Assembly (NCBI RefSeq): GCF_003362755.1
Contig: NZ_QKRA01000001.1
Location: forward strand, 620,001 to 684,000
DNA from: Marinomonas piezotolerans
Lineage (GTDB): Bacteria > Pseudomonadota > Gammaproteobacteria > Pseudomonadales > Marinomonadaceae
Direction of reading: 5' to 3'
DNA: 64,000 bases
Position 1 is the stretch's first letter; every line of letters begins with the position of its first letter. The notes below the pieces were generated by a model. It saw only the letters and a list, made by a program, of their open reading frames with translations. It had not been told where the DNA came from and did no database searches. A program made the translations under genes and the position numbers. Shown here in pieces: positions 48,601-58,486 of this stretch.

Positions 48601-48769
48601 CGTATGCTCTCCCGAGACCCGCGAACGAGCACTCATCCGTAATCGCTAACGCTTGATATCCTAGATATTGAGCACGCTCAATTAACTCTTCAGGATGAGA
48701 TGCACCGCGTTGGAATGTGAAATTTGATAGGCAATGTAGCTCTGCATAATCGAATGTTGACTCCTTCAT
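45632..48769 (-). CDS. dnaE2: Error-prone DNA polymerase (DnaE2/ImuC)
   Basis: About 1045 residues of a C-family polymerase alpha subunit. The PHP domain is at the N-terminus (YAELHCLSNFTFQRGASHPEE read in parts), the palm acidic motif is PPDIDVDFEH, and GRGSAANSAICF is conserved. A C-terminal OB fold (VRVAGIVTGRQRPGTASG) follows. Together with ImuA and ImuB it performs damage-induced translesion synthesis. The ATG at 48769 follows the imuB stop by two bases, giving tight coupling. The gene ends just before the modA promoter region. Confidence 0.95.
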   Translation of the reverse strand: MKESTFDYAELHCLSNFTFQRGASHPEELIERAQYLGYQALAITDECSFAGLGRAYAASKQTDFPLIVGSEFRFDTFTLVLLVPNIAAYKELSLLISTARRQAPKGSYLIQPDDVLSSIKHCLSIVIPSRKVCANDSDQVFLPLFQRFKRAFANRIWLGLQRPLMADDRVIQTYIEDIRHWQGIPIVAVGSVDMHVPARQPLRDVLTAIKLRTSVEQLAGRQASNGESHLRSPNKLMSLYKKEYLDQSVVIANRCNFSMSELRYEYPKDLVPEGWTAHDYLIKAINEGANKRYPNGIPPFILQQIQHELDIIAHLRYEHYFLTVWDLVKFARSRDILCQGRGSAANSAICFCLHITEVNPENGNLLFERFLSKERNEPPDIDVDFEHHRREEVIQYIYQRYGRERAALAATVIRYRAKSAIKDVGKALGYDEHYLSRLIQQLDRRDQEVHWLKQLRKLGPDNSVIYSMFVDLTAEILDFPRHLSQHVGGFVIASERVDELVPTENAAMEGRTIIQWDKNDLESLGLLKIDVLALGMLSAIKRSMSMLCEKTGQAWTLECIPREDAETYAMLQNGDSVGVFQVESRAQMSMLPRLKPTCFYDLVVQVAIVRPGPIQGGMVHPYLQRRSDPTLVSYPSAEVKRVLERTLGVPIFQEQVIKLAMVAGGFSSGEADQLRRAMGAWKRTGQLKPFEEKLKAGMLERGYSNEFADRLCLQIRGFGEYGFPESHAASFALLVYFSAWLKCHEPVIFCCALQNSYPMGFYSPSQLIQDLQRHAGTVLPVCVNASFWDHIVDHSQGGNGMLRIGFRLVNGLSKQAVQLLLNARSNRPFESIHDFLDRVSINTSEREALASAGAFETLAGNRHQVRWQMLGHQLPTHLPFELNQSSSEVCFESPTPVQTTQEELRRLGLTLGRHLMSLIRERGACRRCTPSNELAQLNHGSLVRVAGIVTGRQRPGTASGVTFITLEDEFGNCNIVVWLATAKAQRQAYLGATLLEVHGILERENNVTHIIAGQLIDRTAAWQSLLNSEESSQDWHGLVPSRDFH

Positions 48770-48771
48770 GA

Positions 48772-50244
48772 CTACGAAAACCAACCATGTAAGTACCAGT
48801 GGCCTTTATCATTTCGGAATACCCATGCGATTCGCTGATCTCCCCACAGCACTTTGTAATAGTCTCTTCGCTCAAGCTGACCACGATTTTTCCACCATGC
48901 AGTACTGACTCTTTCAGGCCCTTCTATAACCCTGAATTGCGAGGAATCTATCTGAGTTGGACAAACAAGTAACCACTGAGGGCGGCTGCAAGTATGTGGG
49001 CTAGAAGGGAGCTTACTCTGTGTGTAAGGCTGTTTGATCACGTCTGTTGCTACAACAGGCACGTACTCCGCATAATGCTCGGGCAAGTGCTCCCCTGTTA
49101 TAGAAGGAGATTTAATGACGTCTTCGCCTAATCGCGCTTGGATTCGACTAATAAACAATGCAGCACTTTGTCGATCGTTCGCAACGGTATCGAATAAATC
49201 CTGATTGCTTTCAATGCTTGCTTCAAGAGAACCTGAAAAAACAACCATGGTTCGAATGGGCGCAGGAAGGCATAGCGTACTGAGTTTTAACTCTATGAGC
49301 TCTAGCCACAGGCTTGCATCATCACTGCCTAAGTCATGTTTTATCTCAAGCGTAATCTCTGATGCCTGATCTTCTATTGTCCAAGCTGGCGTGAGCTTTA
49401 TAGTGAGCTCATAGAGCTTTTGTCTGTGACGACGCAGAAAAGTGGACAAGGCTTGAGTCACATTTTTTAATGGGAATATTAATCCAAGACTATGTTCTAC
49501 TTCTCGGTCGAACTCGATCTCACGATGGAACGACTCCGGCATCTGATAAACATCGATCGGCTCAACGATAGTACCAATCGCTTTACCAAACTGCTGATAT
49601 AGTCCATCACCTAAATGCTTTCGAATCAACACACTGGGTAATCGATATAACTCATCCAGCGTTTTTAAACCTAATCCTGACAAACGACTAAGCTGCTTTT
49701 TATCCCAACGTGTTGCTGACAGCGGAACTTTATCTAGCCATTGGATCAGTGGAATAGGTACCTCTGTCAGCTTCTCATTCACAATGAGATCGTATTGATC
49801 GCCTGCTTGAGATCGCCATTGTGCTAACAAGGCAGTTGGCCCCAGCGCTAAATTATGATGACTGACCCAATCCTTTGCGCAGCTACGTACCGATCTTGCA
49901 ATAGACTGGAGGCTGCCAAAATATTTCAACATTGACTTCACTTCGATCACGACGCAATCTGGCGGTCTAATCGAAACCGTCCCCGAGAACTCCCCCAAAG
50001 ATTGCGCAAGACTTTCAAGCAATGCTTTTGTCTGTTTAGCGTCACTTGATAAGACCTCGAGTGTAGGAGCGAGCGTAAATGCCAAAGTTAAAGGGATACC
50101 GGGGTTAACACCCAAAGATTTAGCTGCGTCATTAGCTTGGCTGACCTTCGAATCATGCTTTTGTGCCACGACAAAGGGGGCCTCTACTCCCATCACCGAC
50201 AAAGCATCCATCTCAATACAAGGACATGAAATCGCTAACCACAT
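48772..50244 (-). CDS. imuB: ImuB, inactive Y-family polymerase of the mutasome
   Basis: A 490-residue Y-family polymerase relative. The N-terminus MWLAISCPCIEMDAL replaces the acidic catalytic motif of active polymerases, as expected for ImuB, which acts as the adapter linking DnaE2 to the beta clamp. The helix-hairpin-helix region LSRLSGLGLKTLDELYRLP is clear. The C-terminal tail binds partners in the family. It follows imuA by seven bases. Confidence 0.93.
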   Translation of the reverse strand: MWLAISCPCIEMDALSVMGVEAPFVVAQKHDSKVSQANDAAKSLGVNPGIPLTLAFTLAPTLEVLSSDAKQTKALLESLAQSLGEFSGTVSIRPPDCVVIEVKSMLKYFGSLQSIARSVRSCAKDWVSHHNLALGPTALLAQWRSQAGDQYDLIVNEKLTEVPIPLIQWLDKVPLSATRWDKKQLSRLSGLGLKTLDELYRLPSVLIRKHLGDGLYQQFGKAIGTIVEPIDVYQMPESFHREIEFDREVEHSLGLIFPLKNVTQALSTFLRRHRQKLYELTIKLTPAWTIEDQASEITLEIKHDLGSDDASLWLELIELKLSTLCLPAPIRTMVVFSGSLEASIESNQDLFDTVANDRQSAALFISRIQARLGEDVIKSPSITGEHLPEHYAEYVPVVATDVIKQPYTQSKLPSSPHTCSRPQWLLVCPTQIDSSQFRVIEGPERVSTAWWKNRGQLERRDYYKVLWGDQRIAWVFRNDKGHWYLHGWFS

Positions 50245-50251
50245 CGAGGTA

Positions 50252-50938
50252 TCACTGCTTTATTATTTGTATGGGAGTGTCTGCTTTGCCTGGATCAATA
50301 AGCGCTCCTAATTTGATTGGGATCGGCGAGCTAGACCACCCGCCTCTTCGCTTGATGATCTTAATCTGCGCTCGTTGAGAACCTCTGTGCTCAAGCAGCA
50401 AACGATAAGGAGCGGGTGACGATTGATCTTTAACACGCAGCGACCTGATCGATATCCCCAAGCAATCGCCTTGTTTTGCTGCTAATTGAAGCTTGCGAAG
50501 TGCTGTATCGGAGGTCTTATCGTTATGCCACATAAACACTGCAAAGCAGTGCCCTTCAAGTAGACATTGCTGTTGTAGCCAAAGAGATTGTTTATCTCCT
50601 TTTGGTGACAGCAGCCATATTTGTTGGGGCTTAACGCCTTGAGCGACAAAACAGGACACGGAAGGTAAAAAAGGTGGATTAATAAACGCCACTTTTTTAT
50701 CTGTGCTTTTGGCCATCCTACCTAACCACGGTAAAAACAGCGATAACTCACCAACGCCATGGTTTTCCAACAATAGTTCAATCACGCAACGAGTCGGCCA
50801 CCCTTTAATCAACAACTCCTGATCCAAACTATCAAAACCGGTGGATCTGTTGCTATCCGCATAGTGCGAAGCAAAATCGTCGGCATAACCTGCTTTCCAC
50901 ACTATGCCTTGTTGCTCTAGAGTTTGAATTGTTTTCAT
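50252..50938 (-). CDS. imuA: ImuA, SulA/RecA-like mutasome component
   Basis: A 228-residue RecA/SulA-like protein, first gene of the imuA-imuB-dnaE2 cassette. The STGFDSLDQELLIKGWPTRCVIELL segment matches ImuA, without a full Walker A motif. It probably positions or regulates the mutasome. A perfect LexA box lies 19 bases upstream of the start codon, so the whole cassette is SOS-controlled. Confidence 0.92.
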   Translation of the reverse strand: MKTIQTLEQQGIVWKAGYADDFASHYADSNRSTGFDSLDQELLIKGWPTRCVIELLLENHGVGELSLFLPWLGRMAKSTDKKVAFINPPFLPSVSCFVAQGVKPQQIWLLSPKGDKQSLWLQQQCLLEGHCFAVFMWHNDKTSDTALRKLQLAAKQGDCLGISIRSLRVKDQSSPAPYRLLLEHRGSQRAQIKIIKRRGGWSSSPIPIKLGALIDPGKADTPIQIIKQ

Positions 50939-50956
50939 CTGCCAAAACCAAATATA

Positions 50957-50972
50957 CTGTACATATATACAG
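50957..50972. promoter_or_regulatory. LexA box of the imuA operon
   Basis: CTGT, ACATATAT, ACAG, a perfect consensus site embedded in a longer dyad (TATACTGT...ACAGTATA). Confidence 0.95.
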
Positions 50973-51023
50973 TATATTTAATTCTCACACTTCTGCAATC
51001 CTCTTAGCCTTTCATGGGCACAT

Positions 51024-51049
51024 AAAAAAGGGAGCCGAAGCTCCCTTTT
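51024..51049 (-). terminator. Terminator after pyrC
   Basis: On the minus strand AAAAGGGAGC, loop TTCG, GCTCCCTTTTTT: a stable UUCG-type tetraloop with a T-run. Confidence 0.93.
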
Positions 51050-51073
51050 ACATTCCACTCAACGCAACATGCG

Positions 51074-52108
51074 TTAAACTTTTAATTTCCACTGTACTGA
51101 TTTGCCCGCATAGAAAGGTACGATCGACTCTTGAGAAGGCAGCATAATTGAATCAGGAACTACCCACTCATCTCGCACTAAAGTAACGGTATCTGTATTA
51201 CGCGGCAGACCATAAAAATCAGGGCCATGAAGACTTGCAAAGCCTTCAAGCTTATCTAGAGCATTTAGCTCATCAAACACCTGAGCATACAACTCAATGG
51301 CAGACCAAGCACTGTAACATCCTGCACAACCACAACCAGATTCTTTACGGTGCTGGGCATGAGGGGCTGAATCTGTGCCTAAAAAAAAGCGAGAAGAACC
51401 AGACTGCACAGCAGCACGCAGTGCCTCTTGATGAGTTGAGCGCTTAAGTACCGGCAAACAATAATTATGCGGGCGAATACCGCCATCTAACATGTCATTA
51501 CGATTAAGCATCAAGTGCTGAGGTGTAATGGTTGCTGCCACGCCTTCACGTGCGGACATAACAAATTCTGCGGCATCTTTTGTCGTGATATGTTCAAACA
51601 CAACTTTTAGATGTGGAATCTTATCTACTATCTTCACCAAGTGCTGATCAATGAATTCTTTTTCTCGGTCAAAAATGTCGATGTGTTTTTGCGTCACTTC
51701 TCCATGAACCAGTAGCAACATACCTTCATTGGCAAGAGCTTCGAATACCGGATAAAGTGAATCCAAAGAGCTTACACCAGAGTCAGAGTTAGTCGTAGCA
51801 CCTGCAGGGTACATTTTCGCAGCGACTACGCCTGCCGCTTTAGCATCACGAATATCTTCTACACTCGTCTTATCCGTCAAATACAACGTCATCAAAGGCG
51901 TAAACTCAACACCTTCTGGAATGGCTGCTTCTATGCGTTCACGATATGCGCTAGCGAGCTCTGCTGTCGTGACAGGTGGAACCAAGTTTGGCATAACGAT
52001 AGCACGCGCGAAGCAACGCGCCGTTGCTGGCACAGTTTCTTGAAGCATGTCGCCATCACGAAAATGAAGATGCCAATCATCTGGCCGAAGAATAGTAATC
52101 TGATCCAT
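51074..52108 (-). CDS. pyrC: Dihydroorotase
   Basis: A 344-residue class II dihydroorotase of pyrimidine synthesis. Zinc ligands are [11 protein letters not shown] at the N-terminus, the carboxylated lysine in [17 protein letters not shown], the FEHIT segment, and the catalytic aspartate in LGTDSAPH. The length matches E. coli PyrC (348). It is monocistronic, with its own upstream region of about 170 bases and a terminator. Confidence 0.97.
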   Translation of the reverse strand: MDQITILRPDDWHLHFRDGDMLQETVPATARCFARAIVMPNLVPPVTTAELASAYRERIEAAIPEGVEFTPLMTLYLTDKTSVEDIRDAKAAGVVAAKMYPAGATTNSDSGVSSLDSLYPVFEALANEGMLLLVHGEVTQKHIDIFDREKEFIDQHLVKIVDKIPHLKVVFEHITTKDAAEFVMSAREGVAATITPQHLMLNRNDMLDGGIRPHNYCLPVLKRSTHQEALRAAVQSGSSRFFLGTDSAPHAQHRKESGCGCAGCYSAWSAIELYAQVFDELNALDKLEGFASLHGPDFYGLPRNTDTVTLVRDEWVVPDSIMLPSQESIVPFYAGKSVQWKLKV

Positions 52109-52278
52109 ATTGAACCTGTTTTATATAGTGGTAAAAATGAAAGCTTTTAAAGGTATCCACGATACTTATCTTGCAATGATAAAAATTCATGCGGCTAAAC
52201 GGAAGCAATAAAGCACAGTTTAGTTAGGGATGAGAAATCAAATCGTTTGGTCATACAATGTACTGAAATTTAGACAAA

Positions 52279-52305
52279 TAAAAGCCGAGCTAAGCTCGGC
52301 TTTTT
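52279..52305 (-). terminator. Terminator after the deaD-like gene
   Basis: AAAGCCGAGC, loop TAA, GCTCGGCTTT with T-runs on both strands. Confidence 0.9.
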
Positions 52306-52314
52306 ATGTTTCTT

Positions 52315-54123
52315 TTATTTTGCTCTAGGACGTGGCTTGCGATCTTTATTAAAAGCTCGAGGCTTACGATCACTATTGCTTGGTCTACGACGAGTATTAG
52401 CAGATGGAGCAGCTCTCTCCAATGCATTCTCATCGACATTTTCAACTTCTGTAATGTCAGATCGTTGACCACAAATACGCGTCTTAGCAAGCTTACCAAT
52501 AACTTGCTTACTCATATTCGCAGGTAAATCAACCGTCGCAAAATCTTCAAAAATCTCAATATGTCCAATTAGCTTACTGTCTACATCAGCTTCATTGGCA
52601 ATCGCACCAACAATGTTACCAGGCTTGACGCCATCACGGTAACCCACTTTAAGAAGGTAACGCTTCATTTCTAAAGATGGATTATCTTTCAGAGGCATTG
52701 CTTCTTTTGTTAAATTGCGCGGCTTGCGTGGCGCGCCACGATCGCCTCTATCACCACGGTCATTACCGCGTTCTTGACGCTCTCGTGGTTTAAACTCTAC
52801 TTCTTTAAGGATCAAAGGTGTTTTACCTTGAGCCATATAAGCCAACGCTGCAGCAACCTTAGTTGGATCAACTTCGTTGTCCTTCTGGTAGCCTTCCATT
52901 AACTCTATAAAGAAGTCTAGGTCTTGATTATCAATAGTGTCAGTAATGCGCTGCTTAAAACGTGCAATACGCTGTTCATTGATATCTGAAGCAGTCGGTA
53001 GCTGCATGCGTTCAATGGTTTGACGTGTAGCTCGTTCAATCTGCTGCAACATACGACGTTCACGGTGACCAACAAACAAAATCGCTGTACCTAAACGTCC
53101 TGCACGACCAGTACGACCTATACGATGCACATAGGACTCTGTATCGTAAGGGATATCGTAGTTTACTACATGGCTTACACGTTCAACGTCAAGTCCACGC
53201 GCAACGACATCTGTCGCCACAAGAATATCGATTTGACCTTTCTTGATACGCTCCACCGTACGCTCACGCAAATTCTGACTAATATCACCATTTAGCGCTT
53301 CACATGCATGGCCTCGAGCAGTTAGCTTTTCAGCAAGCTCTACCGTTGCAGCTTTCGTACGAACAAAAATAATCATGCCGTCGTGCTCGTTCATTTCTAG
53401 AATACGCGTTAACGCATCCAGCTTATGAAGGCCGCTCACTTGCCAATATTTTTGTGTAATCGTCATCGCAGTCGATGTTTTAGTCTGAATTTTGACTTCT
53501 TTCGGATTGTTTAAGTGCTGATTAGCAACCTTACGAATCACAGAAGGCATTGTTGCAGAAAATAATGCGATTTGACGTGTTTTAGGGGTGTGTTCAAGAA
53601 TCCATTCAACGTCATCGATAAAGCCCATCCGAAGCATTTCATCCGCTTCATCAAGAACTAACGCTTGCAAACCGTCAAGTTGCAAGGTTTTACGACGAAT
53701 ATGATCCATTACACGACCTGGTGTACCTACAACAACTTGGGTACCACGCTTTAATTGGCGTAGCTGAGAGTCGTAGGACATACCACCGTAGATCGGCAGG
53801 ACATGGAAATCTGGAATATGGCGAGCATAGCTCTGAAAAGCTTCTGATACCTGAATCGCCAACTCACGTGTCGGCGCCAACACCAATAACTGTGGTGTTT
53901 TATTTGCCACATCAATGCGTGAAAGCAGTGGCAAAGCGAATGCGGCTGTCTTACCCGTACCTGTCTGCGCTTGACCAAGAAGGTCGTGCCCTTCTAACAA
54001 AAATGGAATACTTTGCGCTTGAATGGCGGAAGGTTGTTCATAACCTAGTTCACTAACCGCTTTAAGGACTGGGGCGGATAAACCCAAAGAATCAAAAGTA
54101 GGCTGAATATCAGCGTCAGACAT
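52315..54123 (-). CDS. deaD: DEAD-box RNA helicase, DeaD/CsdA-like
   Basis: A 602-residue helicase. Core motifs are AQTGTGKTAAFALP, PTRELAIQV, VVGTPGRVMDH, VLDEADEMLRMGF, LFSATMP and HRIGRTGRAGR. After the core comes an extension with the DbpA-type RNA-binding domain (about 475-550) and an Arg/Lys-rich tail (RKPRAFNKDRKPRPRAK). DeaD acts in ribosome assembly and cold adaptation. The ATG at 54123 matches the family start (MSDADIQPTF); the frame is open 32 residues further upstream. Confidence 0.93.
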   Translation of the reverse strand: MSDADIQPTFDSLGLSAPVLKAVSELGYEQPSAIQAQSIPFLLEGHDLLGQAQTGTGKTAAFALPLLSRIDVANKTPQLLVLAPTRELAIQVSEAFQSYARHIPDFHVLPIYGGMSYDSQLRQLKRGTQVVVGTPGRVMDHIRRKTLQLDGLQALVLDEADEMLRMGFIDDVEWILEHTPKTRQIALFSATMPSVIRKVANQHLNNPKEVKIQTKTSTAMTITQKYWQVSGLHKLDALTRILEMNEHDGMIIFVRTKAATVELAEKLTARGHACEALNGDISQNLRERTVERIKKGQIDILVATDVVARGLDVERVSHVVNYDIPYDTESYVHRIGRTGRAGRLGTAILFVGHRERRMLQQIERATRQTIERMQLPTASDINEQRIARFKQRITDTIDNQDLDFFIELMEGYQKDNEVDPTKVAAALAYMAQGKTPLILKEVEFKPRERQERGNDRGDRGDRGAPRKPRNLTKEAMPLKDNPSLEMKRYLLKVGYRDGVKPGNIVGAIANEADVDSKLIGHIEIFEDFATVDLPANMSKQVIGKLAKTRICGQRSDITEVENVDENALERAAPSANTRRRPSNSDRKPRAFNKDRKPRPRAK

Positions 54124-54244
54124 GTAGATTGTAACCTTTAAATAGGATGGTAGACGTGCGCGATTCGCACTGAGAAAACAATCGCGCATTCTACTGTATA
54201 AGCACACATATATCCACACAAAAAACCAAACATGCTTATTTCAA

Positions 54245-55282
54245 CTATGTTTCCTTGTTTTGATCGTGCGCTTTCGAATCAATCATAATGGCTAACCAAT
54301 ACATGCGTGGACTAGCCTCCAGTGCAATTTTAATAATAATAGTCAAAGGAATAGATAAAAGCATTCCCACAGGACCAAAGACCCATCCCCAAAGAATTAA
54401 CGACAGGAACACCACAAGTGGCGATAGACCGACGCCCCGCCCCATGAATTTGGGTTCAATAAAATTCCCCATAATAAGATTCACTGCTAAGAACCCTAAT
54501 CCAGTTAAGCCTGCATGAAGGCTCCCTAGCTGTACAAACGCCAAAAGAACGGCTGGGACGGCCGCAATAATTGATCCAATATTCGGGATAAAATTTAACA
54601 GAAATGCGCTCACTCCCCACAAAATAGGAAAGTCCACACCTAAGAACCAAAGCCACAGACCTATAATTAACCCCGTGGCCAAGCTAATAAGTGTTTTAAT
54701 CATAAGGTACCGATTAACCGTGTCGATAAACTGATTAACCTTATCCATGGAATTTGTCGCATCACCTAATGCATACGCCAGTTTTTTAGGAACTTCTGCC
54801 GCTTCAAATAAGATAAATACAACCGTCATGATGACCAAAAACATATTAGTCAGCACACTTCCAAGGCTCGTCAATGTATTGGTAAACAAGCTCATCAACG
54901 CCGAAGGATCGGCATAATCACGAATTTGCTGATAAGAAATATTAATGCCAAATGTGCTTAACTTTTCCAGTAAGCCAGACATTTCAACGCCGAAACGCTC
55001 CCGATACGTTGGCAATTGTTTCGTGAAATCATCAAGCGAAGCACCTACTAACAAGCCTACAAACGTTAAACAAATCATAATCAAAACTACGATTACGATA
55101 ATTGATAGCCATGTGGGAATATTACGGCGACTAAGCGTGCCCAGTAGAGGCGTACAAATAATCGCAATAAACACTGATAACATGAAAGGAACTACGATTT
55201 GCGAAGCAGCCTTCAACCCAGCAATAATCAGCACAAATGCGGCAACGCCCACTAGCCAAAACAATCCCTTATTTTCTTTCAT
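54245..55282 (-). CDS. AI-2E family transporter (PerM-like)
   Basis: A 345-residue inner-membrane protein with about eight helices and a large soluble segment after helix 3 (about residues 85-145). The C-terminal GNFIEPKFMGRGVGLSPLVV motif is the hallmark of the AI-2E/PerM family. Members export diverse solutes; AI-2 itself cannot be inferred. It lies between sbcB and the deaD-like gene on the same strand. Confidence 0.9.
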   Translation of the reverse strand: MKENKGLFWLVGVAAFVLIIAGLKAASQIVVPFMLSVFIAIICTPLLGTLSRRNIPTWLSIIVIVVLIMICLTFVGLLVGASLDDFTKQLPTYRERFGVEMSGLLEKLSTFGINISYQQIRDYADPSALMSLFTNTLTSLGSVLTNMFLVIMTVVFILFEAAEVPKKLAYALGDATNSMDKVNQFIDTVNRYLMIKTLISLATGLIIGLWLWFLGVDFPILWGVSAFLLNFIPNIGSIIAAVPAVLLAFVQLGSLHAGLTGLGFLAVNLIMGNFIEPKFMGRGVGLSPLVVFLSLILWGWVFGPVGMLLSIPLTIIIKIALEASPRMYWLAIMIDSKAHDQNKET

Positions 55283-55314
55283 TTAATCCTCTTAGAGCCT
55301 CTGCATTTACTGGT

Positions 55315-56763
55315 TTAGTAGGGATAAATACTCTGCGCATAATCTGCAAGATCTTGTAGCATGATTCGTTTGCTGTCCGCTAAAGATTCATCCATCGCTA
55401 ATTCATTTAACCTATTAAAGTAAGCCTGCATAGTAATAGACCCACTACCATCACTCTCTAATAATCGTATTCTCCGGTATTCTTCCCACTCTTCTCGCTG
55501 CTGCGCATTCAACTGCTCGGGACAATTTCTAGCAATATAGCGTGTAAACATTTCAGGCAAACGTCTATCATCAAACGTCATCTCAAGCTCACCAAGAATG
55601 TCGTTTGGTGTTTGTCGAATCTCCTCCATCCTTTGCTTGTCATCACGTGAGAAAAAACCACCGCTATAAAGCATAAGATCTGGATCTTTGTCTATTTGGT
55701 CGTATTCCTGCATGAAGATTTGGGTAAGTTTCGCCGCCAGCCCAGAGGCTTGCTTTATTTTAGCCAAGTTCGCTCGACAAATTGAGCCATCCAGTCCTAA
55801 CCTATTTACAACACCTTGGTCCTTTAAGAATGTCGCGGGCGCGACAGCAGGACACTTATTGAGGTGGATCACTTTTAACGGCAATCGTTCAACGTCACCA
55901 AGTAGTTCTTTCGAACTAAAAACGCGCTCACGTATCTGTTCAACGGATAAATCAATCAGCGGCTGCGCATCACACATTAAGTCATAAACAATGATGCCAT
56001 TCTTGTTTGTGGGATGAGGCGCTACAGGCGCAACGAACGCTGCAAACTTTCGCTCCTGCCCAAACATGCCCGATATGTGTAAGAAGGGTTTCATGCGAAT
56101 GGGATCAATAAACTGCTGCAACGATGCTTTGTCTCGCATCGAATAATAGTAATCGAATAACTTAGGTTGCTTCGCTTTAATCAGCTTCGCAAGTGCGATC
56201 GTGCCATGCACATCTGAGAGAGCATCATGTGCTTGTTCATGGGCGATGCCATTTGCTTTGGTAAGATCCTCTAGCTTAAAAGAGTAGCTGCCATCTTCTT
56301 TCTTCGGCCATTCGATTCCTTCCGGTCTCATGGCGTATGCCATCCGAACTAGGTCAATAATATCCCAGCGAGAACACCCATTTTGCCATTCACGTGCATA
56401 GGGATCGATAAAGTTGCGGTAAAAACTATGTCGAACGACTTCATCGTCAAACCGTAATGTGTTGTAGCCAAGTGAACAGGTCCCAGGCATAGCCAGTTCT
56501 GCCTCAATCTGAGCGAGAAATTGGGCTTCAGGCAGCCCCTCTCTATTAGCGTCTTGAGGAGTGATACCCGTCAATAAACAGGCATCAGGATGCGGTAATA
56601 CATCTTCGGCTAACTTACAGTACAACATGATGGGATCGCCAATCGGATTGAACTCAAGGTCTGTACGAATGCCAGCAAATTGCATCGGCCTATCTTTTGC
56701 GGGATCAACACCGGTGGTCTCAAAGTCGTACCAAAAAAATGAGGTGGTCGCGCTCTTACTCAC
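55315..56763 (-). CDS. sbcB: Exodeoxyribonuclease I
   Basis: A 3'-5' single-strand exonuclease of the DnaQ fold, about 482 residues. Exo I is [19 protein letters not shown], Exo II contains [19 protein letters not shown], and Exo III is [17 protein letters not shown]. The C-terminal SH3-like and helical domains follow. The start is uncertain: an ATG at 56841 gives a 508-residue protein with an extra N-terminus overlapping the divergent ychJ start; the GTG at 56763 has AGGAA upstream and gives about the same lead length before the first motif as in E. coli. I prefer the latter. Confidence 0.93.
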   Translation of the reverse strand: MSKSATTSFFWYDFETTGVDPAKDRPMQFAGIRTDLEFNPIGDPIMLYCKLAEDVLPHPDACLLTGITPQDANREGLPEAQFLAQIEAELAMPGTCSLGYNTLRFDDEVVRHSFYRNFIDPYAREWQNGCSRWDIIDLVRMAYAMRPEGIEWPKKEDGSYSFKLEDLTKANGIAHEQAHDALSDVHGTIALAKLIKAKQPKLFDYYYSMRDKASLQQFIDPIRMKPFLHISGMFGQERKFAAFVAPVAPHPTNKNGIIVYDLMCDAQPLIDLSVEQIRERVFSSKELLGDVERLPLKVIHLNKCPAVAPATFLKDQGVVNRLGLDGSICRANLAKIKQASGLAAKLTQIFMQEYDQIDKDPDLMLYSGGFFSRDDKQRMEEIRQTPNDILGELEMTFDDRRLPEMFTRYIARNCPEQLNAQQREEWEEYRRIRLLESDGSGSITMQAYFNRLNELAMDESLADSKRIMLQDLADYAQSIYPY

Positions 56764-56839
56764 AAATAATTCCTGTTCGCTTCGGTTAAATTCAGTATTA
56801 TACGCATCTAGACAAGAACTTGGCGATGAAGGAGCATTC

Positions 56840-57346
56840 ATGTCATCACCTCCAGCTCAATGCCCATGTGGCTCAGCAGCCCCATACGAAATGTGTTGTG
56901 GAATGTACCATAATAATCCTGGCACCGCGCCTACAGCAGAGGCTCTGATGCGCTCACGCTATACGGCATTTGCGTTGAACAAGTTCGATTACATTGCCGA
57001 AACACAAAAACTACAATCTGACCCGAAGCAAAGCGCTGATGCTATTGAAGACAGCAATGGTGCAACACAATGGGTTCGATTAACTATTGAAGATGTCCAA
57101 GAAGGCTCAGAAAAAGATAATTCAGGCATGGTTGCGTTTAGCGCGCACTTCAAAGAAGGAAAAAATACGGGGCGACTTAGCGAACGTTCGTTGTTCGAAA
57201 AACATGATGGCAGCTGGTATTACATAGCAGGAGAACATGAAGTTCAGGGTAATACGCCTCATGTTATTCCAAAAGAAAATAAAATTGGCAGAAACGATCC
57301 ATGCTACTGCGGTTCGGGTAAAAAATTTAAAAAGTGCTGCGGGTGA
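56840..57346 (+). CDS. ychJ: YchJ-family SEC-C motif protein
   Basis: A 168-residue protein of the YchJ/UPF0225 type. The N-terminal SEC-C zinc motif is [14 protein letters not shown] and a second complete one is [17 protein letters not shown] at the C-terminus, with an NTF2-like fold between. The ATG at 56840 has GAAGGAG at the proper distance; the open frame upstream runs antisense through sbcB and is not supported. The function of the family is not established. It converges on the HD-GYP gene with no gap. Confidence 0.92.
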   Translation: MSSPPAQCPCGSAAPYEMCCGMYHNNPGTAPTAEALMRSRYTAFALNKFDYIAETQKLQSDPKQSADAIEDSNGATQWVRLTIEDVQEGSEKDNSGMVAFSAHFKEGKNTGRLSERSLFEKHDGSWYYIAGEHEVQGNTPHVIPKENKIGRNDPCYCGSGKKFKKCCG

Positions 57347-58423
57347 TCATTGATCACCCTTCGCATCCCACAGCTTCTTAATGGCACGGATATCCGCATC
57401 TTGAGCAATAAAAACCTCCACCAGCGAAGGATCAAAATGCGAGCCGGCATTTTCACGAATGTACTGATACGCATCTTCAATTGACCAAGCCTTTTTGTAT
57501 GGTCTTTCCATTGTCAGTGCATCAAACACATCTGCCAATGCAACAATGCGCGCGGTAAGAGGAATTGCCTCCCCTTTCAATCCCTTAGGATAACCAGAGC
57601 CATCCCATCTCTCATGATGAGCCATCGCGATTTCTGCTGCCATATCAAACAACGGAGATTGACTTTTACCCAATATCTCTGCCCCGATCTCAGGATGACG
57701 CTTCATGGTTTCCCATTCTTCAGGGGTAAGCTTTCTAGGAGCCTTTAGAATGGAATCAGGAATGCCGATTTTGCCAGTATCATGCATAGGGGCAGCGAGC
57801 CGAATACGTTCAGCCTCCTCATCATCCAGCCCCATTTTACTGGCTAACAATGCGCTGTAATCAGCCATTCGCCACATATGAGAGCCAGTATCTTCATCGT
57901 TATAGGTACCCGCCTCACTAAGCATTTTGACCGCAGCGACCAGAGCTTCTTTCAACTGCTCAGTACGCTGATCTATGATAAGTTTATTGCGCTTATCTTG
58001 CTGAGCCAAAGCAATATGATTATTCACGCGAGCAAGCGTCGTTAACGGTGTGATAGGCTTGGTAATAAAATCCACCGCACCGGCTTCAAAGCCTTTCTTT
58101 TCATCATCCACCGATGTCATGGCGGTAATAAAAATGACCGGTATGTGTGATGTTTTGGGGTTGCGCTTGATCTCGGCGCATACTTCAAAACCATTCATCT
58201 CTGGCATCATGATATCAAGTAGAATGAGGTCCGGTAGCTTTGAACTAATACTCTTAAGTGCCATAGGCCCACTTTTCGCGACACGAACTTCATAACGCTT
58301 TGATAAAATACCTCTGAGGATATCAATGTTATCCGGCATATCATCCACGACTAAGACGCTTTTCGGCGACTCATTTGAATCATGAGCAATGAGCGCCTCA
58401 TTCATATAATCTAAATCGAACAT
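57347..58423 (-). CDS. Response regulator with HD-GYP phosphodiesterase domain
   Basis: A 358-residue RpfG-like protein. The receiver domain (about 20-140) has VLVVDDMPD and the phosphoacceptor aspartate in LILLDIMMPEMNGFE (residue 70). The HD-GYP domain (about 185-345) has HDTGKIGIPD and HHERWDGSGYPKG, with all catalytic residues, so it should hydrolyse c-di-GMP. It follows the hybrid histidine kinase by 63 bases and is the probable output of the phosphorelay. Confidence 0.94.
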   Translation of the reverse strand: MFDLDYMNEALIAHDSNESPKSVLVVDDMPDNIDILRGILSKRYEVRVAKSGPMALKSISSKLPDLILLDIMMPEMNGFEVCAEIKRNPKTSHIPVIFITAMTSVDDEKKGFEAGAVDFITKPITPLTTLARVNNHIALAQQDKRNKLIIDQRTEQLKEALVAAVKMLSEAGTYNDEDTGSHMWRMADYSALLASKMGLDDEEAERIRLAAPMHDTGKIGIPDSILKAPRKLTPEEWETMKRHPEIGAEILGKSQSPLFDMAAEIAMAHHERWDGSGYPKGLKGEAIPLTARIVALADVFDALTMERPYKKAWSIEDAYQYIRENAGSHFDPSLVEVFIAQDADIRAIKKLWDAKGDQ

Positions 58424-58486
58424 AACCCCAACGCTCCTGTGTTTTTGGAGTTCTAAAACAATACGTGATGAGCCATAATCTAAGGC

